From the NCBI GenBank assembly GCA_964601895.1, contig CAZROT010000002.1, positions 321,724-385,723 of the forward strand: DNA of 64,000 bases, in the 5' to 3' direction. Source of the stretch: CAZROT01 sp964601895. Lineage in GTDB: Bacteria; Pseudomonadota; Gammaproteobacteria; Enterobacterales; Enterobacteriaceae. The translations under genes and the position numbers were made by a program. The notes below the pieces were generated by a model, which ran no database searches, was not told where the DNA came from, and worked only from the letters and a program-made list of their open reading frames with translations. Positions 18,872-27,868 of the stretch are shown here, piece after piece. The stretch's first letter is position 1. Every line of letters begins with the position of its first letter.

Positions 18872-21499
18872 ATGACCAGGAGTACTACTGAAATACGTCA
18901 GGCATTTCTTGATTTCTTCCATAGCAAAGGCCACCAGATAATACCCGGCAGTGCGTTGGTTCCTGAAAATGATCCTACTCTGCTATTTACCAATGCAGGC
19001 ATGAATCAGTTTAAGGATGTTTTTTTAGGACTGGATAAACCTTTACATCCTCGTGTGACCACCGCACAGCGTTGTGTACGCGCAGGGGGCAAACACAATG
19101 ATCTGGAGAATGTTGGCTATACCGCACGCCATCACACATTTTTTGAAATGCTCGGTAATTTCAGCTTTGGTGATTATTTCAAGCGCGATGCCATACATTT
19201 TGCCTTTGAATTACTGACGGATAAAAAGTGGTTTAATCTGGACAAGGACAGACTTTGGGTCACGGTTTATGAAACGGATAACGAAGCTTATGATATCTGG
19301 GCAACTGAAGTAGGTGTGCCTGCAGAGCGTATTATTCGTATTGGTGATAACAAGGGTGGTGCTTATCAGTCAGATAATTTCTGGCAAATGGGCGATACAG
19401 GTCCCTGTGGGCCCTGTAGTGAAATTTTTTATGATCATGGCCCCCATGTGTGGGGAGGTCCACCAGGCTCGCCTGAGGAAGCGGGTGATCGTTATATTGA
19501 AATCTGGAACCTTGTTTTTATGCAATTTAACCGCCAGGCCGATGGCACTTTGCTGCCGTTGCCAACACCGTCGGTTGATACGGGTATGGGCCTTGAGCGT
19601 ATTGCGGCAGTATTGCAGCAGGTTGATTCTAATTATGACATTGATGTATTTAAAAATTTAATTGCCTCTGTGGCTGGTGTAGTTGGTGCCAGCCATCCTG
19701 ATGTGCACTCTCTGCAGGTGATTGCTGATCATATTCGTTCCTGTGTATTTCTTATTGCTGATGGCGTCATGCCATCCAATGAAGGCCGCGGTTATGTGCT
19801 ACGCCGTATCATCCGTCGTGCCATTCGCCATGGTTACCGGCTGGGTGCCAGAGATCTTTTCTTTTATCGGTTAGTGGCACCGTTGATCCGTGTAATGCCG
19901 TATGCGGCCGCTGAACTCATACACCATCAGCAGCTGATTGAAAAAACGCTGAAAACAGAAGAAGAACAATTTTATCGTACCCTTGAACGTGGTCTTGCGC
20001 TACTGGATGAGGAGCTCAGCCAGTTGTCTGGAAATACGCTGAAAGGGGAAACTGCCTTTCGTCTTTACGATACGTTTGGGTTTCCTCTGGATTTAACGGC
20101 AGATATCTGTAGCGAACGCAATATCAAGGTCGATGAAGCCGGATTTGAACGTGCTATGGCAGCACAGCGCGAGCGTGCACGAGAAGCGGGTACTTTTACT
20201 GCTGATTATAACGCGATGTTACGCGTTGACGTAAAGAGCCAGTTCTCTGGTTATGAGCGTCTGGAACAACAGGCCGCTATTATTGCTATTTTTCGTGATG
20301 GTGAACAGGTTGATGGTATTTCTCCCGATGAGAATGCGCTGATAATACTCGACGATACCCCTTTTTATGCAGAGTCGGGTGGTCAGGTGGGCGATACGGG
20401 TGAGCTTGTGACGACCAGTGCCCTGTTTAAGGTTATGGATACACGAAAACAAGGTCAGGTGATTGCTCATTATGGAAAACTTGTTCAGGGCAGTTTGCAG
20501 GTTAACACCACCGTTAATGCGATTGTCGATAGGGTGCGGCGTGAACAGATTTGTTTGAATCATTCAGCGACTCACTTATTGCATGCAGCATTACGCCAGA
20601 CTCTGGGAGAAGAGGTTTTACAGAAAGGCTCACTGGTTAATGAGCACTATTTACGCTTTGATTTTTCTTATTCTCAAGCAGTAACGTCTGAGCAGATTAG
20701 CGTTATTGAAGATAGAGTTAATACGCAAATTCGCTGTAATTTAGTGATACAAACACAGGTAATGGCACGGGAAGCTGCAATAAAGAAAGGCGCTATGGCA
20801 TTATTTGGTGAAAAATATGATGACACTGTACGCGTATTGACCATGGGCGATTTTTCAACAGAACTGTGTGGAGGTACTCATGCTAAGCGGACAGGGGATA
20901 TAGGATTATTGCGCATTATTACTGAATCGGGTATTGCAGCCGGTATCAGACGTATTGAAGCCGTTACCAGTGCAGGAGTGATGAGGATTTTGCGCCAGCA
21001 GAGTGAGCTATTACAGGACATCACCCAATTAGTAAAGGGTGACAGCAGGAATCTCACCGATAAGGTCCGTGCAACGCTGGAGCGTAATAAGGTATTGGAA
21101 AAGGAATTACAGCAGTTAAAAAATAAACAGCTGGCCAGGGAAAGTATCGCTCTGAATGATAAAGCCAGGGAATTGAAAGGTATTAAATTATTGATTAGTA
21201 ATGTGGATAATGTTGGGTCAGAAATGCTGCCTGCCATGATTGATCAACTGAAAAATCATCTGGGTTCAGCGGTTATCGTGCTGGCGGGTACCACGGATAA
21301 CAAAGTGAGCCTGGCAGTGGGTGTAACCAAAAATCTCATAACAAAGATCAGGGCCAATGAACTGATTGCATTTATCACCTCACAGTCAGGAGGAAAAGGT
21401 GGTGGTCGTCCTGATTTAGCGCAGGCAGGGGGAGTAGATGGTCATAAGCTTCTTGTGGCACTGAATACTGTGGAAGCCTGGGTGAGTGAAAAATTGTGA
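18872..21499 (+). CDS. alaS: Alanyl-tRNA synthetase AlaS
   Basis: Charges tRNA-Ala. The class II catalytic core is present (FTNAGMNQFKDVFLG, RCVRAGGKHNDLENVG, HHTFFEMLGNFSFGDY), followed by the editing domain with zinc ligands (NHSATHLLHAAL, TELCGGTHAKRTGDIG) and the C-Ala domain with SGGKGGGRPDLAQAGG. Length is 875 residues from ATG 18872 (E. coli 876). I prefer that ATG because GAGG lies 6 bases upstream. The TTG at 18860 lies before the RBS. In E. coli alaS is followed by csrA, as here. Confidence 0.97.
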   Translation: MTRSTTEIRQAFLDFFHSKGHQIIPGSALVPENDPTLLFTNAGMNQFKDVFLGLDKPLHPRVTTAQRCVRAGGKHNDLENVGYTARHHTFFEMLGNFSFGDYFKRDAIHFAFELLTDKKWFNLDKDRLWVTVYETDNEAYDIWATEVGVPAERIIRIGDNKGGAYQSDNFWQMGDTGPCGPCSEIFYDHGPHVWGGPPGSPEEAGDRYIEIWNLVFMQFNRQADGTLLPLPTPSVDTGMGLERIAAVLQQVDSNYDIDVFKNLIASVAGVVGASHPDVHSLQVIADHIRSCVFLIADGVMPSNEGRGYVLRRIIRRAIRHGYRLGARDLFFYRLVAPLIRVMPYAAAELIHHQQLIEKTLKTEEEQFYRTLERGLALLDEELSQLSGNTLKGETAFRLYDTFGFPLDLTADICSERNIKVDEAGFERAMAAQRERAREAGTFTADYNAMLRVDVKSQFSGYERLEQQAAIIAIFRDGEQVDGISPDENALIILDDTPFYAESGGQVGDTGELVTTSALFKVMDTRKQGQVIAHYGKLVQGSLQVNTTVNAIVDRVRREQICLNHSATHLLHAALRQTLGEEVLQKGSLVNEHYLRFDFSYSQAVTSEQISVIEDRVNTQIRCNLVIQTQVMAREAAIKKGAMALFGEKYDDTVRVLTMGDFSTELCGGTHAKRTGDIGLLRIITESGIAAGIRRIEAVTSAGVMRILRQQSELLQDITQLVKGDSRNLTDKVRATLERNKVLEKELQQLKNKQLARESIALNDKARELKGIKLLISNVDNVGSEMLPAMIDQLKNHLGSAVIVLAGTTDNKVSLAVGVTKNLITKIRANELIAFITSQSGGKGGGRPDLAQAGGVDGHKLLVALNTVEAWVSEKL

Positions 21500-21712
21500 C
21501 TGAAAATTACCGAAAAGATTACCAGTTGTAACTCAGTGTTGAATATAGCTTTTCTTTGAAAATTGTTATAAATTAGTTAAACAATTGAATGCAAAGTTAC
21601 CTAATTTTAGCGAAATTAATATCAACCATGGGTACGGCCAGCGTGATTGAAAGGTCGTATAGCCCTGGTTCAGATTGTTACGAAGTATGTATGATGGATA
21701 ATAGCGGGAAAA

Positions 21713-21752
21713 CCACGAGACCCGACTCTTTTAATTTTTCAAGGAGCAAAGA
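21713..21752 (+). promoter_or_regulatory. Conserved csrA leader with GGA motifs (candidate CsrA autoregulation)
   Basis: The sequence ending AAGGAGCAAAGAATG, preceded by GAGACCCGACTCTTTTAAT, is nearly the same as the E. coli csrA leader as I remember it. The ribosome binding site itself contains AGGA, the core CsrA recognition motif, so translational self-repression is plausible. Site occupancy is inference. Confidence 0.45.
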
Positions 21753-21938
21753 ATGCTTATTCTGACTCGTCGAGTTGGTGAGACATTAATGATTGGTGAT
21801 GAAATAACGGTTACTGTACTGGGTGTCAAAGGCAACCAGGTCCGAATTGGTGTGAATGCTCCAAAAGAGGTTTCTGTTCATCGTGAAGAGATCTATCAGC
21901 GTATTCAGGCGGAAAGATCTCAGTCATCTGCTTATTAA
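21753..21938 (+). CDS. csrA: Carbon storage regulator CsrA
   Basis: Global RNA-binding regulator that binds GGA motifs in mRNA leaders and controls translation and stability. The whole 61-residue protein is intact (MLILTRRVGETLMIGDEITV... ending QAERSQSSAY), with RNA-contact residues Leu4, Arg6, Arg7 and Arg44 in place. AAGGAG lies 8 bases before the ATG. Gene order alaS-csrA-tRNA-Ser-tRNA-Arg is that of enterics. CsrB/CsrC-type antagonist RNAs were not found in the window. Confidence 0.97.
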   Translation: MLILTRRVGETLMIGDEITVTVLGVKGNQVRIGVNAPKEVSVHREEIYQRIQAERSQSSAY

Positions 21939-21947
21939 TATCAAAAC

Positions 21948-21972
21948 AGCGTCTTGCCTGAATCAGGACGCT
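21948..21972 (+). terminator. Possible hairpin terminator after csrA
   Basis: A stem AGCGT (21948-21952) with ACGCT (21968-21972) encloses a second stem CCTGA/TCAGG. No strong T run follows, so it may be only a 3' stabilising structure. Confidence 0.3.
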
Positions 21973-22215
21973 ACTTACCTGTTAATTCTGCGTGCTTATC
22001 TGTTTTATTTTTCTCTGTAAGTATATTTTAGTGTGTCAGTTCAGACACATTTCCCCGGATATTTTTCTCAAGCGTATCCTCAGGCAGTGCGGGTTGTGTG
22101 GTAATTGTGCAAACGAGCGAAGAGAGGGAAAAATGATTTGACTTATAAATGTGGGAAAGTAATATGTGCGCCACACGATAGTGGTTGATTACGTGCATTA
22201 AGGCCAAAAAATTAG

Positions 22216-22308
22216 GGTGAGGTGGCCGAGAGGCTGAAGGCGCTCCCCTGCTAAGGGAGTATACGGTCAAAAGCTGTATCGAGGGTTCGAATCCCTCCCT
22301 CATCGCCA
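22216..22308 (+). tRNA. serV: tRNA-Ser (GCU anticodon)
   Basis: A 93-nt class II tRNA with encoded CCA. The acceptor stem GGTGAGG pairs with CCTCATC (one G-T pair). The anticodon loop reads CTGCTAA with anticodon GCT. A long variable arm follows, then the T loop GGTTCGAATCC. It reads AGC/AGU serine codons. Position after csrA matches serV of E. coli. Confidence 0.97.
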
Positions 22309-22318
22309 GAAATAGTTT

Positions 22319-22395
22319 GCATCCATAGCTCAGCTGGATAGAGTACTCGGCTACGAACCGAGCGGTCGGAGGTTCGAATCCTCCTGGATGCACCA
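22319..22395 (+). tRNA. argV: tRNA-Arg (ACG anticodon)
   Basis: A 77-nt tRNA with encoded CCA. The acceptor stem GCATCCA pairs with TGGATGC, and the anticodon loop has ACG. E. coli carries four tandem copies here (argV, argY, argZ, argQ). Only one remains, consistent with genome reduction. It lies 10 bp after tRNA-Ser, so both are probably one transcript. Confidence 0.97.
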
Positions 22396-22913
22396 GTTAG
22401 TTTGGGCATAAGTAACGTGGTGAATAACACATTGTTCACCCGGTGATAGTAGATACAGCTATCAATCACTGGCGTTGCTATTATGTCTGTTATCAGTATT
22501 GTTATTGCAGTTTGAGTGTTGCTGTTGACAGTAAACATCACTCATTTCTGCCTCTGCTTCATTTTTCTTACCTTGCATTTTATCATGGTAATCTGGCTGT
22601 CAGTACGCCAGGCCTGTTTCCTTCGTTATAAAAAACACTGGCGTTTAAATAAATCATCCTGGCTGGCATTTATAATAATGCTACTGGAGACAGGTTACTT
22701 CATGGGAAGCGCATTCTGCTACTTTTAAGCGGTATAGCCGGTGTATTGCTAATACCTGACCGGGAATTTTAATTTTTTCATTGAGTTAAAAATGTCTGTT
22801 ACCTGTGTGATTTTGTATTTATTTAACCTGCTGGTAAATAATATTTGTTCATATCAGTGAAAATTATCAGTATGCTGGCAGGCCATGGTTTTTAACAGCA
22901 ACAGGAGGTCAGT
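22396..22913. other. Gap between tRNA-Arg and gshA, no intact gene
   Basis: About 520 bp. In E. coli yqaB and yqaA lie between the tRNA cluster and gshA. I found no recognisable trace of either. Short frames encode hydrophobic strings without a ribosome binding site or family resemblance. The last bases contain the gshA RBS AGGAGG. Confidence 0.5.
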
Positions 22914-24467
22914 TTGATCCCTGATGTATCCCGTGCATTTTCCTGGCTGGACGCACACCCTGATATATTGCAAGGAATCCGCCGCGGTATTGAGCGTGAA
23001 ACATTGCGTATTACTACTGATGGCCATCTGGCTATAACCAGTCATCCAGAATCTTTGGGAGCGGCATTAACGCATCCATGGATTACTACTGACTTTGCCG
23101 AAGCCTTGTTAGAGTTTATTACTCCTGTCGCTGTTGATGTTGATGAGTCATTAGCGTTTTTACGCGATCTGCATCGACATACCGCACGAAAATTGGGAGA
23201 GGAGTTAATGTGGCCATTGAGCATGCCCTGCTTTATTGACTCTGCTCAGGAAATTGAGCTGGCAAAATATGGCTCTTCCAATATTGGCAGGTTCAAGATG
23301 CTGTATCGTGAAGGATTAAAGAATCGTTACGGCGCATTAATGCAAACCATTTCGGGGGTTCATTACAACTTTTCATTACCAATAAAATTCTGGCAGGCAT
23401 GGGCGGGTATTACCGATGAACAAAATAGCCAGGATATTATCTCTGCCGGTTATTTTCGCCTTATCCGTAATTATTATCGTTTTGGCTGGATAATTCCTTA
23501 CCTGTTTGGTGCATCGCCTGCCATCTGTAGTTCTTTTTTACGTAATAAAAAAACAACCATATCGTTTAAGCATACAGAAAAAGGCATCTGTTATTTACCT
23601 TATGCCACTTCACTGCGTTTAAGTGATCTGGGATACACCAATAAGTCACAAAGTAATCTGACTATTACCTTCAATGAATTGAATACGTATATTGATGATG
23701 TCAGGCGCGCGATTCATACCCCTTCTCAGGAGTACGCTAAATTAGGTTTAAAGCGTAACGATCGCTATATACAACTCAACACTAATGTGCTGCAAATCGA
23801 AAATGAGCTCTATATGCCCATTCGTCCCAAACGTATCACTAAAATAGGAGAATCTCCTTCAGACGCTTTGCAGCGTGCTGGGATTGAGTATATTGAAGTG
23901 CGCTCGCTGGATATTAATCCGTTTTCACCCACAGGTATTGATGCCACTCAAGTCTGTTTTCTTGATTTATTTCTCATATGGTGCGCGCTGGCAGATGCTC
24001 CGCAGATGAATCATGATGAATTACTCAGCGCCAGAAAGAACTGGAACACAGTGATTCTTGCAGGACGTAAACCGGGACAGACCGTTAATATTGGCTCTGG
24101 CAGCCATGAGCCATTGATAACAGTCGGTAAGGCACTGCTTAATGATTTACGTAAGCTCGCAGTAATACTAGACAGGGAAAATAAGCGATATCAGCAAGTT
24201 TGTGACCAGCTGCTGGCTTTTTTTGATGATCCTGGTTTAACGTTTTCCGCCAGAATATTACAGGAAATACAGGATGAAGGTTTTACTTTTACTGGAATGA
24301 AACTGGCAAAGCGTTATCGGCACATGTTGCAGAAAGAGCCACTGGAATTGCTGACAGAAGAACAATTTTCTCTAAACCAGGCACTCTCGTGGAAAAAGCA
24401 GCATGATATTGAAGCGAATGATACCTTGAGCTTTGAACAATATCTCAGGATACATGCCGCGCACTAA
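22914..24467 (+). CDS. gshA: Glutamate-cysteine ligase GshA
   Basis: First and committed enzyme of glutathione synthesis, joining Glu and Cys with ATP. The start is TTG, as in E. coli, with AGGAGG upstream and the expected N-terminus IPDVSRAFSWLDAHP. Conserved active-site segments include RRGIERETLRI, TDFAEALLEFITPV, GVHYNFSLP, GYTNKSQSNL and EYIEVRSLDINPFSP. Length is 517 residues (E. coli 518), apparently intact. It precedes luxS, as in enterics. Confidence 0.96.
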   Translation: MIPDVSRAFSWLDAHPDILQGIRRGIERETLRITTDGHLAITSHPESLGAALTHPWITTDFAEALLEFITPVAVDVDESLAFLRDLHRHTARKLGEELMWPLSMPCFIDSAQEIELAKYGSSNIGRFKMLYREGLKNRYGALMQTISGVHYNFSLPIKFWQAWAGITDEQNSQDIISAGYFRLIRNYYRFGWIIPYLFGASPAICSSFLRNKKTTISFKHTEKGICYLPYATSLRLSDLGYTNKSQSNLTITFNELNTYIDDVRRAIHTPSQEYAKLGLKRNDRYIQLNTNVLQIENELYMPIRPKRITKIGESPSDALQRAGIEYIEVRSLDINPFSPTGIDATQVCFLDLFLIWCALADAPQMNHDELLSARKNWNTVILAGRKPGQTVNIGSGSHEPLITVGKALLNDLRKLAVILDRENKRYQQVCDQLLAFFDDPGLTFSARILQEIQDEGFTFTGMKLAKRYRHMLQKEPLELLTEEQFSLNQALSWKKQHDIEANDTLSFEQYLRIHAAH

Positions 24468-24559
24468 GAAAAAAAAACAGTCTTAAAGGAAATAATTTTC
24501 ATCGCATTATGTAGAATAGGCCATCGGAAAATAAGTTATTTATCTTGAAGGATAATAGA

Positions 24560-25075
24560 ATGCCACTGTTAGACAGTTTTATGGTAGATCACACACGCAT
24601 GGCGGCACCTGCAGTTCGTGTTGCCAAGGTCATGAAAACGCCTCATGGTGATAAGATTACGGTATTTGATTTGCGTTTTTGTATACCTAACAAGGAAATT
24701 ATGCCAGAGAAGGGTATTCATACGCTGGAGCACTTGTTTGCCGGTTTCATGCGCAATCATCTTAATGAGCATGAGGTAGAAATTATTGATATTTCTCCTA
24801 TGGGATGCCGTACCGGTTTTTATATGAGCCTTGTCGGTACGCCTGATACGTCGCAAGTTATTGCTGCCTGGAAAGCGGCAATGGAAGATATACTCAAGCT
24901 CACTGATCAGCGCCAGATCCCTGAATTAAATGAATACCAATGTGGTACCTGCGATATGCATTCTCTAAAAGAGGCGCAGGAAATTGCACGTAATATTATT
25001 AAACGTCATCCGGTCGTCAATCATAATGACGAGCTGATGTTATCGAAAGAACAGCTGCTTGAGCTGCAGAGCTGA
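24560..25075 (+). CDS. luxS: S-ribosylhomocysteine lyase LuxS
   Basis: Metalloenzyme of the activated methyl cycle. It cleaves S-ribosylhomocysteine to homocysteine and the AI-2 precursor DPD. The metal-binding HTLEHLFAGF motif and the later CGTCDMHS segment with the third ligand are intact. I chose ATG 24560 (MPLLDSF, 171 residues as in E. coli), because AAGGA lies 7 bases upstream. A TTG at 24545 in the same frame lies before that RBS. The last bases of the gene belong to a 156-bp direct repeat whose second copy is at 26395. Confidence 0.97.
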   Translation: MPLLDSFMVDHTRMAAPAVRVAKVMKTPHGDKITVFDLRFCIPNKEIMPEKGIHTLEHLFAGFMRNHLNEHEVEIIDISPMGCRTGFYMSLVGTPDTSQVIAAWKAAMEDILKLTDQRQIPELNEYQCGTCDMHSLKEAQEIARNIIKRHPVVNHNDELMLSKEQLLELQS

Positions 25076-25217
25076 GGTATTCTTGTTGCGATAAAGCAGG
25101 CATGGCCGCTGAGGTAACAGGGCCATGTTGCGTTGAAAAATCCGGGCATTGAAGTGCCCGGCGGTTAATCTGCCGTATCAGCAGGAAGGGGCGAGATTCT
25201 GGCGAATTTTTGTATAT
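25062..25217. repeat. 156-bp direct repeat, copy 1 (luxS 3' end through effector-gene 3' end)
   Basis: The sequence from AGCTGCAGAGCTGAGGTATT in luxS through the last codons of the reverse-strand gene is repeated at 26395-26550 with a constant offset of 1333 bp and few mismatches. It marks the left edge of a tandem duplication of about 1.3 kb. Confidence 0.85.
25142..25161 (-). terminator. Terminator hairpin between luxS and the reverse-strand effector-like gene
   Basis: A 7-bp perfect GC-rich stem, CCGGGCA/TGCCCGG, has a 6-base loop. On the reverse strand it is followed by ATTTTTC, so it ends the 25178-26182 gene. It may also act on luxS. A copy lies at 26475-26494 within the duplication, but there the T run is lost. 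Confidence 0.6.
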
Positions 25218-26182
25218 CCTTGAGCCTCCTGAGGAAGCTGCCGGAATATACTTTTTATGGTAGCATATTCGGTTATGCATCGAAGGAGGCTGGTGGCGCC
25301 ATTAAAAAGAAATAGCGCAGGTACCAACAGTAATATTCCCGGAGTAAGGAGTGCAAACATAACGCAGCTTGCCACTACAGATGAGCTACTCAGCAGGACT
25401 CCCTTGAATATTGTTTCATTGTCTAGCACCTCCCTCCAGGTAAGTCTTGCAGACGGCTTAAACCCGGTATGAAGCTTATCGGCTCCTTCCAGCATTTTTT
25501 CGTGCCCGGGTGATAATGCGTCCCTGAGTGCTGCTATTCTTTGCTTAATCTTAGCACGAGGCTCTTCGTGAGTCTGGCCGTCTTTCTTTATCATCTCGAT
25601 GGCCTCATTAACTGCATCATTTTGTGTCTTCAGTACCTGATTCAATGTTTGTGCGGTTTTCAGATTTGCTCTCAGTTTTTCCTTCGTATCCATATGTGGC
25701 TGCGCAAGGGAATATTTTAGCTGACGAATCTCGCATGCTTTTGAGTCGCTGCCTTTCAGGAGGCTATGACGTAAGCTGTCATCTAACCTGTTGCCTGCCT
25801 GAGGCTTTGCATGGTTTGCTGGCTGCACTGGCTTTTTATTCGCTACTTCCAGGGAAAGGTTATTTCTGGTTTTGGATAAATTTGCTTCAGGGGTGATGCT
25901 GGAAGCAGGCCTTTCAGGTTCACCTGTTTTATTCCCATTTGAATATATATCTGTTGTTCTTGATAATACCGCCGGGGGGCTATCAGCCCGAGCGTCATTA
26001 TCATCAGAGGCGGCCGTAGCCTCTGCAATATTCGCTGTATTATAAACATTATTCGCAGGGACATGCCCGCCATCAGAGGTATGTGTGTTACCTGTAGCTG
26101 TGCCTGTAGTTTGCTGTTTCGACAGCTCTGCTGCTTTGTGGTTATGTCCGCTGACTTTTTGTCTTGATTCTGATATTGGCAT
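25178..26182 (-). CDS. Effector-like membrane protein, tandem duplicate 1
   Basis: An unrecognised 334-residue protein. It has a polar, Ser/Thr/Asn-rich N-terminal half without a Sec signal (MPISESRQKVSGHNHKAAE...), then a helical middle (TLNQVLKTQNDAVNEAIEMI). A hydrophobic stretch of about 45 residues (GVLLSSSSVVASCVMFALLT then GILLLVPALFLFNGA) is followed by a helical tail ending KIRQNLAPSC. It shares both ends and the overall plan with the next gene, so they are tandem paralogs with strongly diverged middles. Start: ATG 26182, 7 bases after AGAGGT. The upstream in-frame ATG at 26203 lies before that RBS. The plan suggests a secreted protein inserted in a host membrane, but this is inference. 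Confidence 0.7.
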   Translation of the reverse strand: MPISESRQKVSGHNHKAAELSKQQTTGTATGNTHTSDGGHVPANNVYNTANIAEATAASDDNDARADSPPAVLSRTTDIYSNGNKTGEPERPASSITPEANLSKTRNNLSLEVANKKPVQPANHAKPQAGNRLDDSLRHSLLKGSDSKACEIRQLKYSLAQPHMDTKEKLRANLKTAQTLNQVLKTQNDAVNEAIEMIKKDGQTHEEPRAKIKQRIAALRDALSPGHEKMLEGADKLHTGFKPSARLTWREVLDNETIFKGVLLSSSSVVASCVMFALLTPGILLLVPALFLFNGATSLLRCITEYATIKSIFRQLPQEAQGYTKIRQNLAPSC

Positions 26183-26394
26183 AATCGATACCTCTTTAAT
26201 CATTTATTTGTTAAAAACAAAATAATTAATTATGATGTATTAATGTTATTTAATATTAAATTATGATTATTTTGATTGATATCAAAAACCAGCCAGGTCA
26301 GGCACTGTTCAGACAGCACATATATGTAACTCTGCTAAATGGAAAGGAAATTATTTTTTCCTGCAGGTAATCCAGGTGTCCTTTGTTATCAGAA

Positions 26395-26550
26395 AGCTGC
26401 AGAGCTGAGGTATTCTTGTTGCGATAAAGCAGGCATGGTCGCTGAGGCAACAGGGCCATGCTGAGCTGCAATATCCGGGCATTGAAGTGCCCGGCGGTTA
26501 ATCTGCCGTATCAGCAGGAAGGGGCGAGATTCTGGCGAATTTCTGTATAT
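26395..26550. repeat. 156-bp direct repeat, copy 2
   Basis: Second copy of the 25062-25217 repeat, offset 1333 bp. It includes a copy of the last luxS codons and stop (AGCTGCAGAGCTGA), although no luxS body precedes it. This shows that the duplicated unit was taken from the luxS-flanking gene. Confidence 0.85.
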
Positions 26551-27512
26551 TGCTGATAAAGCTCATTGAGTTGCCGCCTGTCTTCCTCGCCTTCATTAGA
26601 TAATCCCAAGCCTATCCCAGCGAGAACGCAGCCAAGCACAAGACAGCACGGACCGAGAACTATAAATACAAATAATGGTGTTACCGCTATAGTCAGAAAT
26701 CCAACGAGGCCTGCCACCACCGATATAACGTCAATCGTTACCATTGCTAATCCGGTTTTCTCCTTCCAGCCAGGTTTTTCAGGCGGCTTAACATTAAGTT
26801 CATCGGCTGCCCGCAGTATTTTACCGTGCTGGATTGATAAATCTACCTTGAATGCTGCTATTGTTTCATCAACCTTATCAGCAGGGCTGTTTTCTTTGAT
26901 GGTGTTGATAGCCTTATTAAATAAGGCATTATATTCGGACAATTCCTTATGCAATGCTGTCAGATTTTTGCCCTGAGTCCTGTGCTTGCCTTGTTCTGCA
27001 GTAGGGAAGCTACTAATCCGCTGTATTGTTGAGAAAGCTTCTGCCCGCAGGTTATTGCGTAAATTTTTATATAAATCGTTGCCTTTCTCAGGTTCAGAGG
27101 ATTTTTCTGGCTGCACTGAATTGGTATCCGCTGCCGTTACGGCAACGTTATTTTTGGATACTTCCACTTCCAATGCATCATCGTAGGGAGGAGGTTGTTG
27201 TTCACCCGGTTTTGGGTAGTTGAGTGCCTTGTAGTAGCCAGGAGGTGGTGCACGTCCAGATTTATCCTGATGTGATATAGCAGTCACCGTTAATGACATA
27301 CGCTCTGAGCCTGCAGCCTGAGATAAAGTGCCATTGCCGGAGAAGGCGGTAGCTGAAACAGCCACTGTCTGAGCAATATGACTCAGACCGGCAGTAGCGA
27401 GTATACTACTGGTCGTGGTCTGTTCTTTATCTGTGCTTGTTGTTCTTCCGGTGACTAAGTTATGTACCCTGGCTCTCTGCTCTGATGCTGGCCTTGATGA
27501 TGACATTGGCAT
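26511..27512 (-). CDS. Effector-like membrane protein, tandem duplicate 2
   Basis: Unrecognised 333-residue paralog of the 25178-26182 product. Both share VSIMP at the upstream reading, the RVHN/GHN-like N-terminal region and the C-terminal IRQNLAPSC. The N-terminal half is polar and Pro/Ser-rich, with PPPYDDALE resembling a PPxY-type motif (residues about 110-120). A helical middle follows, then a hydrophobic region of about 55 residues (VISVVAGLVGFLTIAV, FVFIVLGPCCLVLGCVLAGI). Start: ATG 27512, preceded by AAAAGG. The in-frame ATG at 27533 lies before that RBS. A Fur-box match lies about 80 bp upstream, so iron control is possible. Confidence 0.7.
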   Translation of the reverse strand: MPMSSSRPASEQRARVHNLVTGRTTSTDKEQTTTSSILATAGLSHIAQTVAVSATAFSGNGTLSQAAGSERMSLTVTAISHQDKSGRAPPPGYYKALNYPKPGEQQPPPYDDALEVEVSKNNVAVTAADTNSVQPEKSSEPEKGNDLYKNLRNNLRAEAFSTIQRISSFPTAEQGKHRTQGKNLTALHKELSEYNALFNKAINTIKENSPADKVDETIAAFKVDLSIQHGKILRAADELNVKPPEKPGWKEKTGLAMVTIDVISVVAGLVGFLTIAVTPLFVFIVLGPCCLVLGCVLAGIGLGLSNEGEEDRRQLNELYQQYTEIRQNLAPSC

Positions 27513-27590
27513 AATCGATACCTTTTTAATCATTTATTTGTTAAAAAACAATATCATCAATTAATCATGATGAATTAATGTGATTTAATA

Positions 27591-27609
27591 TTAAATGATT
27601 ATCATTATC
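27591..27609 (-). promoter_or_regulatory. Putative Fur box upstream of tandem duplicate 2
   Basis: On the reverse strand the 19 bases read GATAATGATAATCATTTAA. The first 16 match the E. coli Fur consensus GATAATGATAATCATTATC exactly. It lies 79-97 bp before the start codon at 27512. The corresponding stretch upstream of duplicate 1 has diverged and does not match. Confidence 0.55.
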
Positions 27610-27868
27610 ATTTATATCAAAAAACAGCCGCCATTTTGCCCACCTGCGGCCATGGTAGCTGGATAAAATTTATGTCAGCGTCAATGGCAGAGAGCTGTAG
27701 CTGGCTTTGACAGCACTACTTCTGTTTATCAACAGGGATAAAGCGGCTGCATATCAGTGCGTACTGACCGCTAAAAGAGGGAAATAAAATGTCTACGGGC
27801 CTATAAAGCACAGGCAGGTGAACTAGCTGATATCATCCTGTCAGCATTTTTTTGCAACAACAGAACTA
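27610..27868. other. Gap between duplicate 2 and ypjD, no gene seen
   Basis: About 260 bp without a credible frame. Together with the upstream region of duplicate 2, it forms a stretch of about 350 bp without genes. A T7 run at 27847-27853 follows TGTCAGCA on the plus strand, but no good stem precedes it. Confidence 0.4.

Noticed and set aside
22028..22541. Two reverse-strand frames of 96 and 121 codons with GFEPPTARF-like and EGGIRTLD-like strings
   Set aside because: They are antisense to tRNA-Ser and tRNA-Arg. Such peptides are well-known artefacts of tRNA gene translation.
25142..25161. CCGGGCA hairpin read as a mobile or REP-type repeat because it occurs twice
   Set aside because: The second copy at 26475-26494 is explained by the tandem duplication. 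No further copies were noticed.
25257..27223. Several plus-strand frames of 65-136 codons over the duplicated genes
   Set aside because: They are antisense to the duplicated pair, show no RBS and are not conserved between the two copies.
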